Shown in pieces: positions 33,977-42,106 of a stretch of 64,000 bases of DNA. Position numbers and translations under genes: made by a program. How positions within the stretch are numbered: position 1 is the stretch's first letter; each line of letters opens with the position of its first letter. Source of the DNA: Rubrivivax albus (lineage in GTDB: Bacteria; Pseudomonadota; Gammaproteobacteria; Burkholderiales; Burkholderiaceae_C); assembly GCF_004016515.1 (NCBI RefSeq), contig NZ_SACT01000004.1, forward strand, positions 186,001 to 250,000, written 5' to 3'. The notes beneath the pieces were generated by a model. That model was given only the letters and a program-made list of their open reading frames with translations, searched no databases and was not told the origin of the DNA.

Positions 33977-34720
33977 TCAGGCGGTGCTCGCGCCGCGGAA
34001 CGAGTTCACCGCGGCGAACAGCCAGTGCTGCAGCTGTGCGTCGTCCTGAGACTGCAGGCGCCCGAGGCTGCCCACCAGGGCCAGCGCGTGTGTGCCGTGG
34101 CCCTCGGCGTCGAGCACGGGCACGGCAATGGCGCCCACGTCAGCCTGCAGTTCGCCGTGCGATCGGTACCAGCCCTGGCGACGGATCTCGGTCAGCGCCT
34201 GTCGGAACGACGGCCAGCCGTCGCCCATTCCGCTGGCGGCGATCTCCGCCGCGTGGTCGGCGTGCATTCGGACCAGCATCGACCTGGGCTGGTGGGCCAG
34301 CAGCACCTTGGGCGCCGCGCCAATGAAGACCGGCCGTGGCCGACCGCGGCCATAGACAAGCTCCAGGCCGGGTTCGCCGCTGGCCCGGTGCACGTCGATC
34401 ACGCGCGGGCCGGGGTAGAGCACGCTGAGCACGGCGTCGAAGCCGCTGTCCCGCGCCAGGCGCTGCATCACGGGGGCAGCCGCCAGCAGCACCGGGTCGC
34501 TCTGCCGGAGCTGATAGTCCAGTTCGATGATGCGGGCGCCCAGCGCGTAATGCCCGGCCGCGACCTTGCGCAGCAGGCCTGCGTCGACCAGGTCCTTGAC
34601 GTAGCGGTAGCCGGTGGGGCGCGAGTAGCCCAGGGCGGTGTTGATCTCGTCGGGCGACCAGACCGGACGTTCGCGGCTGAACAGGTCGAGGATGGCGAAG
34701 GCGCGGGCGGGGCTGGACAT
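33977..34720 (-). CDS. IclR-family transcriptional regulator of the catabolic island
   Basis: A 247-residue IclR protein. Its N-terminal winged helix reads AFAILDLFSRERPVWSPDEINTALGYSRPTGYRYVKDLVDAGLL. The C-terminal effector domain contains GFDAVLSVLYPGPRVIDVHRASGEPG and GWYRSHGELQADVGAIAVPVLDAEG. It sits 54 bp downstream of the VOC gene in the same direction, and both are divergent from the FAH-to-CoA-transferase operon. A conserved 19-bp inverted repeat next to two promoters (35377-35395 and 48283-48301) is its likely operator. Whether it represses or activates is not shown; the operator just after a good -10 favours repression. Confidence 0.93.
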   Translation of the reverse strand: MSSPARAFAILDLFSRERPVWSPDEINTALGYSRPTGYRYVKDLVDAGLLRKVAAGHYALGARIIELDYQLRQSDPVLLAAAPVMQRLARDSGFDAVLSVLYPGPRVIDVHRASGEPGLELVYGRGRPRPVFIGAAPKVLLAHQPRSMLVRMHADHAAEIAASGMGDGWPSFRQALTEIRRQGWYRSHGELQADVGAIAVPVLDAEGHGTHALALVGSLGRLQSQDDAQLQHWLFAAVNSFRGASTA

Positions 34721-34774
34721 GGCGGGGCAGACGGAGAGCGGCCCCGCCGGTGCGCACTGCCACCACGCGGGCGG

Positions 34775-35326
34775 TCAGTCCACGCCCATGCGGCGGGCCA
34801 TCTCGGCGCGCCATTCTGCCCGTGGGCGGAATCCCGGCAAGGTGCGCGCATGGGCTTCCAGGCGCTCCATCAGCGTGGCCTCGTCGCCAGACAGGTCCAC
34901 CGGCACGCGCATCGGCTGCGACACGTACCAGGGCAGGTCCACATACAGCTCCAGCCGGTTGCCTTCCGGGTCGGGCACATAGATCGACACCGCGTTGCCG
35001 TGGGTCACCGGCATGATGTTCGGCAGGCCTTCGGCGACCAGCGTCGCGTGCATGGCCATCAGGGTGGACAAGCGATCCGCCTTCAGCGAGATCTGGTTGA
35101 TGGGGTTGAAGCCCATGTCGCGCGGCCGGCCGCTGATGAGCACGATCTGGTGGTGCTCGTCGGGGTCGCGGCTCAGGAACACCAGGTCCATCGGCCCGTT
35201 CGGCCCCGGCAGCTGGCCGCGGTCGGTGACCGTGAAGTCCAGCAGGCGCACATAGAAGTCCTCGAGCAGGGCCGTGTTGGTCACGAACATGCCGAAGTGG
35301 CTGAAGCGGAAGCCGGGTCGGCTCAT
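34775..35326 (-). CDS. VOC-superfamily protein (extradiol dioxygenase-like, altered metal site)
   Basis: A 183-residue vicinal-oxygen-chelate protein. FSHFGMFVTNTALLEDFYVRLLDF is the first beta-alpha-beta module and NAVSIYVPDPEGNRLELYVD the last. Compared with type I extradiol dioxygenases the first ligand His (SHFG), the catalytic His (THGNAV) and the ligand Glu (RLELY) are present. The second ligand His is replaced: the segment reads NPINQISLKA where enzymes such as XylE have HHVSFHL. So it may not be an iron dioxygenase; Gln could be a ligand as in glyoxalase-like members. Start at 35326 fits a Shine-Dalgarno AGGGGAA. Divergent from the FAH gene and followed by IclR. Confidence 0.85.
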   Translation of the reverse strand: MSRPGFRFSHFGMFVTNTALLEDFYVRLLDFTVTDRGQLPGPNGPMDLVFLSRDPDEHHQIVLISGRPRDMGFNPINQISLKADRLSTLMAMHATLVAEGLPNIMPVTHGNAVSIYVPDPEGNRLELYVDLPWYVSQPMRVPVDLSGDEATLMERLEAHARTLPGFRPRAEWRAEMARRMGVD

Positions 35327-35349
35327 GGTTTCCCCTTGCATGGGTTGGG

Positions 35350-35378
35350 TTGACGCAGGTCAGTCGAATGTCATTAAA
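35350..35378 (+). promoter_or_regulatory. Sigma-70 promoter of the FAH operon
   Basis: TTGACG (35350-35355), 17-bp spacer, ATTAAA (35373-35378), unusually AT-rich for this genome. It reads toward the FAH gene at 35416 and overlaps the IclR-type operator. A near-identical promoter block precedes the TRAP operon at 48300-48328. Confidence 0.75.
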
Positions 35379-35395
35379 TCTCGTTATTCGAGATT
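35377..35395. promoter_or_regulatory. IclR-type operator AATCTCG-N5-CGAGATT (FAH operon copy)
   Basis: Perfect 7-bp-arm inverted repeat just downstream of the -10 of the FAH promoter. An identical pair of arms occurs at 48283-48301, in the same position relative to the TRAP promoter. The adjacent IclR gene is the obvious candidate binder. The position suggests repression by blocking initiation. Confidence 0.75.
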
Positions 35396-35415
35396 ACGCA
35401 ACACCAAGGACCCCC

Positions 35416-36279
35416 ATGAAACTGATCAGCTTCGTTCGTGATGGCCGCGTCGGCTTTGGCGCCGTGGTGGGGGGTGACGCGGCTCCCGGAGTGGTGGACC
35501 TGGGCGCCGCCCTGGGTGGGCGCCACGCCGACCTGAAGGCCCTGCTGGCCGCCGATGGCCTGGGTGCTGCCGCCGATGCACTTCGCGGGCGGGCTGCCGA
35601 TTTCCCGCTGGCCAGCGTCCGCCTGCTGCCGGTCATTCCCGAGCCGGGCAAGATCTGGTGTTGCGGCCTGAACTACGGCGAGCACGTGCGCGAGACCAAC
35701 CGCGAAGTGACCGAACAGCCGACGTTCTTCCTGCGCGTGGCCGACTCGCAGGTCGCGCACGGGGAGCCCATGCTGCGGCCGCCGGAATCGGTGCAGTTCG
35801 ACTACGAAGCCGAGATCGCCGTCATCATCGGCAAGGCGGGCCGTCGGGTGTCGGAAGCCGACGCGGGTCAGTACGTGGCCGGCTACGCCTGCTACAACGA
35901 CGGCAGCGTGCGCGACTGGCAGCGCCACACCTCGCAGTGGGTGCCGGGCAAGAACTTCTGGCGCACGGGCGGCTTCGGGCCGTGGATGGTGACGGCCGAC
36001 GAGATCCCGTTCGGCACGGTCATGACGCTGAGCACGCGCCTGAACGGCGTGGAGATGCAGCGGGCCACCACCGAGATGATGATCCACTCGATCGCCAGGC
36101 AGATCGCGTATGTCTCCACCATCGCGCCGCTGGCGCCGGGCGACGTGATCGTCACCGGCACGCCAGGTGGCGTGGGCGCGCGGCGCACGCCGCCGGTGTG
36201 GATGAAGGCCGGCGACGTCTGCGAGATCGAGGTCGACCGGATCGGCGTGCTGCGCAACCCGATCGCCGACGACGCGTGA
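35416..36279 (+). CDS. Fumarylacetoacetate hydrolase (FAH) family enzyme
   Basis: A 287-residue FAH-superfamily member. The C-terminal catalytic domain has KIWCCGLNYGEHVRE, FFLRVADSQVAHGEPM, VQFDYEAEIAVIIGK (metal ligand Glu residues), YACYNDGSVRDWQRH (Asp ligand), GPWMVTADEIP and VIVTGTPGGVGARRTPP. The family hydrolyses or decarboxylates/hydrates acylpyruvates and ring-cleavage products in aromatic degradation. Here it is the first gene of a six-gene operon with a flavin hydroxylase and CoA transferase, so a ring-cleavage or acylpyruvate step is likely. The ATG follows the IclR-controlled promoter by about 40 bp. Confidence 0.92.
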   Translation: MKLISFVRDGRVGFGAVVGGDAAPGVVDLGAALGGRHADLKALLAADGLGAAADALRGRAADFPLASVRLLPVIPEPGKIWCCGLNYGEHVRETNREVTEQPTFFLRVADSQVAHGEPMLRPPESVQFDYEAEIAVIIGKAGRRVSEADAGQYVAGYACYNDGSVRDWQRHTSQWVPGKNFWRTGGFGPWMVTADEIPFGTVMTLSTRLNGVEMQRATTEMMIHSIARQIAYVSTIAPLAPGDVIVTGTPGGVGARRTPPVWMKAGDVCEIEVDRIGVLRNPIADDA

Positions 36280-36286
36280 CGGCGTG

Positions 36287-37885
36287 ATGCGCGCAGCCAA
36301 CGCCTCTGCCGAAACCGTGGACGCGGTGACCCACGCCGGGCCCGATCCGGCCTTTGGCGACGACGTGTTGCACGACGTGGCCATCGTCGGCTTCGGCCCC
36401 ACGGGTGCGGTGCTGGCCAACCTGCTGGTGAAGCGCGGGTTGCGCGTGCTCGTGGTCGAGCGCGAAGCAGAGATCTACGCGCTGCCGCGGGCCATCCACT
36501 TCGACGCCGAGAACATGCGCATCTTCCAGACCCTGGGTCTGGCCGCGGCGCTGGAGCCGCAGGTGCTGGTCTCGCCGGGCATGAAGTTCGTCGACGCCGC
36601 GGGGCGCGTGCTGATCGACTACACGCGCTCGAAGGACCTCGGCCCGCAGGGGTGGCACGCGAGCTACCGCTTCCACCAGCCGGTGCTGGAGTCGCTGCTG
36701 CGTGCCCATCTGGCACAGCACGGCGGCGCCACCGTCCGCCTGCGCCATGACCTTTTCGCGCTGGAGCCGATGCAGGACCATGTGGTGCTGAGGGTCGAGG
36801 ACACGCGCCGTGGCCGCCTGCTGCAGACCCGCGCCCGCTACGTGGTGGGCTGCGACGGCGCGCGCTCGCTGGTCCGTCGCCTGATGGGCACGGAACTCGA
36901 CGATCTGCAGGCCCACGAGCGCTGGCTGGTGCTGGACCTGCGGCTCAAGCGGCCGCGTCCCGACCTGGGGGACCACAGCCTGCAGTTCTGCGATCCCCAA
37001 CGTCCAGCCACGTACGTGCGTGGTGTCGGTGACCGCCGGCGCTGGGAGATCATGCTGATGCCGGGCGACGACCCGCAGCAGCTCACGCGGCCGGAAGGCA
37101 TCTGGCCCCTGCTCTCGAAGTGGATCGGTCCGGAAGATGCCGACATCGAACGGCCGGCGCTCTACACCTTCCACTCCGTGGTGGCCCGCGGCTGGCGCCA
37201 AGGGCGGTTGATGATCGCCGGCGATGCGGCCCACCAGACGCCGCCGTTCATGGGCCAGGGCATGTGCGCCGGCGTGCGCGATGCCGTCAACCTGGCCTGG
37301 AAGCTGGCCGACGTGGTGCAGGGCCAGGCGGCGCCTGCCTTGCTGGACACCTACGAATCGGAGCGGGCGCCGCATGCGCGCGAGTTCATCGAGACCGCGG
37401 TGCGGCTGGGCGGCGTGATCCAGGACACCGACGTCGAGCGCGCCCGTGCTCGGGATGCCCGCATGGCCGCGCAGCCCGAGGTCTTCCGCACGCCGACGCC
37501 GCCCCTCGGCCCGGGCGCGCACGATGGCGTGGTTGACGGCAGCGTGGTCGGACGCCTGGCTCCGCAGCCCGTGATGCCTGACGGCCGGCGGCTGGATGAT
37601 GCCCTGGGCTACCGCTTTGCCGCGATTGCGCCGCAGGCCTGGCTGGATGCCCTGCCGGCCGACGCCCTGGGCGACGACCGTTTGCGCCGTGTGGCGACCG
37701 AAACGGCAGATGGACAGGCCTGGTTGCAAGGCTGCGGCGTGCCGGCGCTGTTGCTGCGCCCCGACCGCCACGTGGCCGGCGTGGCCGTTGACGCAGCGGG
37801 CTTGCGCATGCTGGTGTCGCGCTACGTGGGTGGGCCGGCCTCCACCGCTTCCAACGCGGGACGAACCGCGCAGGCGACACCATGA
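36287..37885 (+). CDS. FAD-dependent aromatic hydroxylase (MhpA / 3-(3-hydroxyphenyl)propionate hydroxylase-like)
   Basis: A 532-residue class A flavoprotein monooxygenase. The Rossmann motif is VAIVGFGPTGAVLANLLVKRG, the DG motif is ARYVVGCDGARSLVR and the GD motif is LMIAGDAAHQTPPFMGQGMCAGVRDAVNLAWKLA. These match MhpA-type phenol hydroxylases of about 550 residues, which add oxygen ortho to a phenolic OH using NAD(P)H. The acid substrate-binding part is not specific enough to name the compound. The gene starts 7 bp after the FAH gene (a GTG just before the ATG is an alternative start) and overlaps the next one by 4 bp. Confidence 0.92.
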   Translation: MRAANASAETVDAVTHAGPDPAFGDDVLHDVAIVGFGPTGAVLANLLVKRGLRVLVVEREAEIYALPRAIHFDAENMRIFQTLGLAAALEPQVLVSPGMKFVDAAGRVLIDYTRSKDLGPQGWHASYRFHQPVLESLLRAHLAQHGGATVRLRHDLFALEPMQDHVVLRVEDTRRGRLLQTRARYVVGCDGARSLVRRLMGTELDDLQAHERWLVLDLRLKRPRPDLGDHSLQFCDPQRPATYVRGVGDRRRWEIMLMPGDDPQQLTRPEGIWPLLSKWIGPEDADIERPALYTFHSVVARGWRQGRLMIAGDAAHQTPPFMGQGMCAGVRDAVNLAWKLADVVQGQAAPALLDTYESERAPHAREFIETAVRLGGVIQDTDVERARARDARMAAQPEVFRTPTPPLGPGAHDGVVDGSVVGRLAPQPVMPDGRRLDDALGYRFAAIAPQAWLDALPADALGDDRLRRVATETADGQAWLQGCGVPALLLRPDRHVAGVAVDAAGLRMLVSRYVGGPASTASNAGRTAQATP

Positions 37886-38286
37886 CGCCGCAGACTGCCG
37901 AGGCCGCCGCGGCAGCCGCGCGCGCCGCCGAGCGGGCCCGAGCCGCCGCGATGGTGGCGCGCGATACCGAGGCGCTGGCAGCCCTGCTGCATCCGGATCT
38001 GCGCTACGTGCATGCGCCGGGTCGCCGAGACGACCGCGACGGGCTGCTGCAGTTCGTCGCCGAAGGGCCGGCGTTCATGGCCGTCGAGTTGCAGATCGAT
38101 GACGTGGCCTGCGACGCCCATACGGTCCTGCTCAGCGGTCTGCTGCACCTGACCCTGCGCCGCAGTCCCGACGCCGAGCCCGTGCAGGCGCGCTCCTGGG
38201 CCAGCGCACTGTGGTGTCTCGACGAAGCCCACGGCTGGCGGCTGCGCCATTTCCAATCCACGCGCACGGACGCCCCCCATGGCTGA
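37882..38286 (+). CDS. SnoaL/NTF2-like (nuclear transport factor 2 family) protein
   Basis: A 134-residue small alpha+beta protein. After an Ala/Arg-rich helix it reads MVARDTEALAALLHPDLRYVHAPGRRDDRDGLLQFVAEGP, the standard SnoaL/DUF4440 opening, and ends with WRLRHFQSTRTDAP. Such proteins are isomerases, dehydratases or binding proteins of small pathways. The pocket residues give no clear catalytic set. It overlaps the flavin hydroxylase by 4 bp and the thioesterase by 8 bp, so it belongs to the IclR-controlled operon and probably acts on its intermediate. Confidence 0.85.
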   Translation: MTPQTAEAAAAAARAAERARAAAMVARDTEALAALLHPDLRYVHAPGRRDDRDGLLQFVAEGPAFMAVELQIDDVACDAHTVLLSGLLHLTLRRSPDAEPVQARSWASALWCLDEAHGWRLRHFQSTRTDAPHG

Positions 38287-38710
38287 GACCTCCGAGGCCT
38301 GGTTCTGGCGCATGCGCCGCGGCGAGGCGCCCGAGCCGCCCGTGGCGGGCCTGCTGGGCCAGCGGTTCGACGTGGTCGACGCCGCGGCAGGCACGCTGCG
38401 CATGCGTTTTGAAGCGGCGGCCACGTTCCTGAACCCGGCGGGCCAGGTGCAGGGCGGCATGCTTGGCGCGATGCTGGACGCCGCCACCGCCAGCATCGTC
38501 GACGCCACGCTGGCGCCGCAGGAGGCGGTGGCCACGCTGAACCTGCAGCTTTCGTTTCTGCGACCGGCCATGGCCGGCGAGCTCGTGGCCGAGGCGCGCA
38601 TCGTGCGGCGTGGCCGGCAGGTCGCGTTCGTGGAGGCCACGCTGCAGCAGGACGGGCGCGCGGTGGCCACGGCGCAGGCCACCTGCATGATCGTGGGGCG
38701 GTCGGCATGA
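38279..38710 (+). CDS. PaaI/YbgC-type hotdog acyl-CoA thioesterase
   Basis: A 143-residue hotdog-fold protein: TLRMRFEAAATFLNPAGQVQGGMLGAMLDAATASIVDATL is the PaaI signature (Asn-Pro, then QGGMLGAMLD with the catalytic Asp), followed by NLQLSFLRPAMAGELVAEARIVRRGRQVAFVEATL. It would hydrolyse an aryl- or acyl-CoA to free CoA in a detour or rescue role, as PaaI does in phenylacetate degradation. It starts 8 bp before the previous stop and overlaps the CoA-transferase A gene by 4 bp. Confidence 0.9.
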   Translation: MAETSEAWFWRMRRGEAPEPPVAGLLGQRFDVVDAAAGTLRMRFEAAATFLNPAGQVQGGMLGAMLDAATASIVDATLAPQEAVATLNLQLSFLRPAMAGELVAEARIVRRGRQVAFVEATLQQDGRAVATAQATCMIVGRSA

Positions 38711-39381
38711 TCGACAAGCGGGTCGCCACGCTGGCCGAGGCGCTGGCCGACGTGCGTGACGGGGCCACCGTGATGGTGGGCGGTTTCGGCCTGGCCGGCC
38801 AGCCCATGGCGTCGCTGGAGGCACTGCTGGACCAGGGCGCGCGTGAACTCACCATCGTCTGCAACAACGCCGGCAACGGCGAGGATGGGCTGGCGGCGCT
38901 GATCGCGGCCGGGCGCGTGCGCAAGATCGTCTGCAGCTTTCCGCGCCAGGCCGACTCGTGGCACTTCGACCGCGAATACCGGGCCGGCCGCATCGCGCTG
39001 GAGCTGGTGCCGCAGGGCAACCTGGCCGAGCGCATCCGCGCCGCCGGCGCCGGCATCGGCGGCTTCTTCACGCCCACCGGTTACGGCACCGCACTGGCCG
39101 AAGGCAAGGAGACGCGCTTCCTCGACGGCCGCTGGCAGGTCTTCGAGACCCCCTTGCACGCCGATCTGGCGCTGATCCTGGCCGAGCGGGGCGACCGCTG
39201 GGGCAACCTGACCTACCGCATGACGGCGCGAAACTTCGGCCCGATCATGGCCGCAGCGGCGCGTTGCACCGTGGCGGCGGTGCATGAAATCGTCGAGCTC
39301 GGCGGGCTCGACCCCGAGGCCGTGGTCACGCCTGGTCTGTTCGTGCAGCGCGTGGTGCAGGTGCCGCGCCGGACCACCTGA
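38707..39381 (+). CDS. 3-oxoacid CoA-transferase subunit A (ScoA/PcaI-like)
   Basis: A 224-residue A subunit of a family I CoA transferase. DGATVMVGGFGLAGQPMASLEALLDQGARELTIVCNNAGNGEDG and GGFFTPTGYGTALAEGKETRFLDG are diagnostic, and HADLALILAERGDRWGNLTYRMTARNFGPIMA closes the domain. It moves CoA from succinyl-CoA to a 3-oxoacid (acetoacetate or 3-oxoadipate). The acceptor cannot be chosen from sequence alone. The B subunit follows 11 bp later with a good Shine-Dalgarno. Together they would activate the ring-cleavage acid formed by the operon. Confidence 0.92.
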   Translation: MIDKRVATLAEALADVRDGATVMVGGFGLAGQPMASLEALLDQGARELTIVCNNAGNGEDGLAALIAAGRVRKIVCSFPRQADSWHFDREYRAGRIALELVPQGNLAERIRAAGAGIGGFFTPTGYGTALAEGKETRFLDGRWQVFETPLHADLALILAERGDRWGNLTYRMTARNFGPIMAAAARCTVAAVHEIVELGGLDPEAVVTPGLFVQRVVQVPRRTT

Positions 39382-39392
39382 GGAGAAAAGCC

Positions 39393-40028
39393 ATGCCCTG
39401 GACTTCGGCCGAGATGGCGTGGCGCGTGGCGCAGGACCTGCGCGACGGCATGGTGGTCAACCTCGGCATCGGCCTGCCCACTGTGGTGGCCGATCACCTT
39501 CCGCCGGGCCGGGAGATCCTGCTGCACAGCGAGAACGGCGTGCTCGGCATGGGGCCGAAGCCAGCGCCGGGACAGGAGGATCACGACCTCATCAACGCCG
39601 GCAAGCAGCCGGTGACGCTGAAGACCGGCGGCTGCTTCTTCCACCACGCGGACAGCTTCGCGATGATGCGCGGGGGCCATCTCGACGTCTGCGTGCTCGG
39701 CGCGTTCCAGGTGGCCGGCAATGGCGACCTGGCCAACTGGCACACCGGCGAGCCCGGTGCGATTCCCGCGGTAGGCGGCGCCATGGACCTGGCCATCGGC
39801 GCGCGCGAGACCTGGGTGATGATGAGCCACTGCACCAAGGCCGGTGAACCCAAGATCGTCGAGCGGTGCAGCTACCCGCTGACCGGGTTGGGCTGCGTGC
39901 GCCGCATCTACACCGACCTGGCCGTGATGGCGCTGGATGCTGCGGGTGCCCGTGTGATGGCCATGGCTGCAGGTGTCGACGCTGGCAGCCTGCAGGCGCG
40001 GACCGGCATTCCCCTGCGGTTCGACTGA
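39393..40028 (+). CDS. 3-oxoacid CoA-transferase subunit B (ScoB/PcaJ-like)
   Basis: A 211-residue B subunit. MVVNLGIGLPTVVADHLPPGREILLHSENGVLGMGP contains the catalytic Glu of SENGVLG, which forms the glutamyl-CoA thioester. VCVLGAFQVAGNGDLANWHTG and VGGAMDLAIGARETWVMMSHCTK follow the family pattern. It is the last gene of the operon started by the FAH gene. The convergent GntR gene ends 39 bp downstream. Both transferase subunits are complete and should be functional. Confidence 0.93.
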   Translation: MPWTSAEMAWRVAQDLRDGMVVNLGIGLPTVVADHLPPGREILLHSENGVLGMGPKPAPGQEDHDLINAGKQPVTLKTGGCFFHHADSFAMMRGGHLDVCVLGAFQVAGNGDLANWHTGEPGAIPAVGGAMDLAIGARETWVMMSHCTKAGEPKIVERCSYPLTGLGCVRRIYTDLAVMALDAAGARVMAMAAGVDAGSLQARTGIPLRFD

Positions 40029-40067
40029 CGGCTGCGCGGTGCGCCGCGCTCGGCGCCGGGGTCTGCG

Positions 40068-40799
40068 CTATTCCGCGGGCGGGATCGGCTGGTTCATGTC
40101 CAGCCCCGCCACCTCGCAGCCTCGGCGGTAGTCCTGCATGTGCTTGCGCATGGCCTCTTCCGCCGCGGCGGCGTCGCGCCGGCGCAGCGCCAGGCTCACC
40201 TGCCGGTGCACCGCCAGCAGACGCGCACCCGACTGCGGCAGAGCGGGCGCGATGGCGGCGTAACCGGCGCGCATCAGCGAGCTCACCGGCCCCCGTGCCA
40301 TCAGCAACGCCGGGTTGTGCGTGGCGGCGGCCACCAGGTTCTGGAACTCCAGGTCCACCTCCACCGGTGACGCCTGAGCGGCGACCACGGCCTGGGTGCG
40401 TTCCAGGTTCTCCTCCAGCGCGTCCAGCTCGTCGAGCGTGGCCGAGTGGGCGGCCAGCGCCGCACACAGAGGCTCCAGCGCGCTGGCCACCTGCCAGACG
40501 TCGCGAAAGGTGACCTGGCGCAGCCGCAGCGCGCGCTCGGCCACATCCGACAGGTCGCGCTGGCGTGGCATCGAGACCAGCAGCTTCTTGCCGTCGCGCC
40601 GCAGCAGGCCCTCCTGCTCCAGCTGGCGCAGGCCTTCGCGCACCGTCGAACGGTGCACACCGAATCGATCGGCCAGGTCCGCCTCGGTGGGCAGGGCTGC
40701 ACCCTGGGCCAGCGAGCCGTCGACGATGCGACGGCGCAGGTCGGCCGACACCACACGGTAGGCGGGCGCGATCTGGAGTCGTTCGAGGTCGAGGGGCAT
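40068..40799 (-). CDS. GntR-family (FadR/FCD) regulator
   Basis: A 243-residue GntR protein. The winged HTH is RIVDGSLAQGAALPTEADLADRFGVHRSTVREGLRQLEQEGLLRR. The C-terminal all-helical FCD domain has VDLEFQNLVAAATHNPALL (Asp/His metal-type ligands) and AVHRQVSLALRRRDAAAAEEAMRKHMQDY. It is divergent from the kinase/ACAD/synthetase operon with about 160 bp between starts. A palindrome (40916-40932) lies in that gap and its core recurs at 48382-48393. This makes it the likely regulator of the lva-like operon and perhaps of the aldolase gene. Start 40799 is chosen over a GTG two codons before. Confidence 0.93.
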   Translation of the reverse strand: MPLDLERLQIAPAYRVVSADLRRRIVDGSLAQGAALPTEADLADRFGVHRSTVREGLRQLEQEGLLRRDGKKLLVSMPRQRDLSDVAERALRLRQVTFRDVWQVASALEPLCAALAAHSATLDELDALEENLERTQAVVAAQASPVEVDLEFQNLVAAATHNPALLMARGPVSSLMRAGYAAIAPALPQSGARLLAVHRQVSLALRRRDAAAAEEAMRKHMQDYRRGCEVAGLDMNQPIPPAE

Positions 40800-40915
40800 G
40801 GTCACTGAATTCGGCCCAGGGCGTCACGGGCAGGTGCACGGGATTGTCGCCAAGACCACGGCAGCGCTGTGGCGCGGGAAAGCGAGGATGGGCAGGTCCG
40901 CCGGGCGCGCAAACA

Positions 40916-40932
40916 ATTGTCGGACAATCCGA
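40916..40932. promoter_or_regulatory. Probable GntR operator ATTGTCGGACAATCCGA
   Basis: ATTGTC-G-GACAAT (40916-40928) is a perfect palindrome, and the overlapping TCGGA-CAA-TCCGA (40920-40932) is another. Both lie 26-42 bp before the start of the kinase gene, in the GntR divergent gap. The TCGGACAATCCG core is found again inside a 27-bp palindrome at 48374-48400. Confidence 0.65.
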
Positions 40933-40957
40933 CCATAAGAGACCAGAGACCCGACTG

Positions 40958-42058
40958 ATGTCCCCGTCCCCCGCCTCCGACGTGGTCACCCCCCCAGGAT
41001 CTCACCTGGCCCCGCCCTTTGACCTGCCGGCCCTCCGGCGTTGGCTGATGCCGGCACTGCCGGTGCTGGCGACCGGTGAACTGACGGCCGAGCGACTGCC
41101 CGCGGGCCAGTCCAACCCGACGTGGCGGCTTCGGCATCGAGACGGCACCTGGGTGCTGCGCGCCAAGCCAGGGCCTGCGTCGGGCCTGCTGCCGTCGGCC
41201 CATGCCATCGAGCGCGAGGTGGCGGTGCTGCGCGCGCTGCAGGGCAGTGGCGTGCCGGTGCCGGCGGTGCACGCGCTGTGCGAGGACGAGTCGGTGATCG
41301 GCGCCGCGTTCTACGTCATGGACTTCGTGGACGGGCGCATCGTCCGCGACGCCACGCTGCCGCAGGTTGGCGCCGAGGAGCGCCGCGCGATGCACGACGA
41401 CGCCGTGCGGGTGCTCGCCGCGCTGCACGCGGTGGACTGGCGTGCTCGCGGGTTGGCCGGCTTCGGCCGTCACGACGCGTTCTTCGAACGCATGATCGCG
41501 CGCTGGACACGCCAGTACACGGCGACGGCCAGCGCGCCCATCGACGCCATGGAGCGCTTGGCCGCATGGTTGCCGGCGCATTGCCCACCGCCGCCACCCC
41601 CGGGTCAGGACCTGTGCATCGTGCACGGCGACTTCCGCCTCGAGAACCTGGTGTTTCACGCGCAGGCACCGCGGGTGCTGGCGGTGCTGGACTGGGAACT
41701 GTCCACGCTGGGCCACCCGCTGGCCGACCTGGCCTACCACTGCATGGCCTGGCGCCTGCCGCAGGGGGTACTGCGCGGCCTGGCGGGGGTGGACCTGGGC
41801 GCGCTCGGCATCCCGTCGGAAGCCGAGATCATCACCCGGTACGCCGCACTCGCGGGCCACGCCGACGTCGACGCGATCCAGGCGCATTGGCCGTTCTACC
41901 TGGCCTGCAACCTGTTCCGCCTCGCCGCCATCCTGCAGGGCATCGCCTACCGCGCCGGGCAGGGCATCGCGTCGCACCCGCAGGCCATGGACACGGGCCG
42001 CATGGCCGCGCCGGTGGCGGAACTGGGCTGGCGCATCGCACAAGGGCGGGCGGGCTGA
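40958..42058 (+). CDS. Aminoglycoside-phosphotransferase-fold kinase of the ACAD10/LvaA type
   Basis: A 366-residue kinase of the APH fold. Sequence features are LPAGQSNPTWRLRHRDGTWVLRAKP (ATP loop and Lys), the catalytic loop CIVHGDFRLENLVFH and LAVLDWELSTLGHPLADLAYH (the metal Asp of LDWE). This subgroup is related to the kinase half of mammalian ACAD10/11 and to LvaA of Pseudomonas putida, which phosphorylates 4-hydroxyvaleryl-CoA in levulinate use. The next gene is an acyl-CoA dehydrogenase, the normal partner, and an acyl-CoA synthetase follows, so a phosphorylation-based 4-hydroxyacyl-CoA pathway is likely. The GntR gene lies upstream and divergent. Confidence 0.88.
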   Translation: MSPSPASDVVTPPGSHLAPPFDLPALRRWLMPALPVLATGELTAERLPAGQSNPTWRLRHRDGTWVLRAKPGPASGLLPSAHAIEREVAVLRALQGSGVPVPAVHALCEDESVIGAAFYVMDFVDGRIVRDATLPQVGAEERRAMHDDAVRVLAALHAVDWRARGLAGFGRHDAFFERMIARWTRQYTATASAPIDAMERLAAWLPAHCPPPPPPGQDLCIVHGDFRLENLVFHAQAPRVLAVLDWELSTLGHPLADLAYHCMAWRLPQGVLRGLAGVDLGALGIPSEAEIITRYAALAGHADVDAIQAHWPFYLACNLFRLAAILQGIAYRAGQGIASHPQAMDTGRMAAPVAELGWRIAQGRAG

Positions 42059-42106
42059 GCGGCGTTGCCGCAGGCTCGGGCGCCCCACTTCAGGAAGCAC
42101 CGACTG

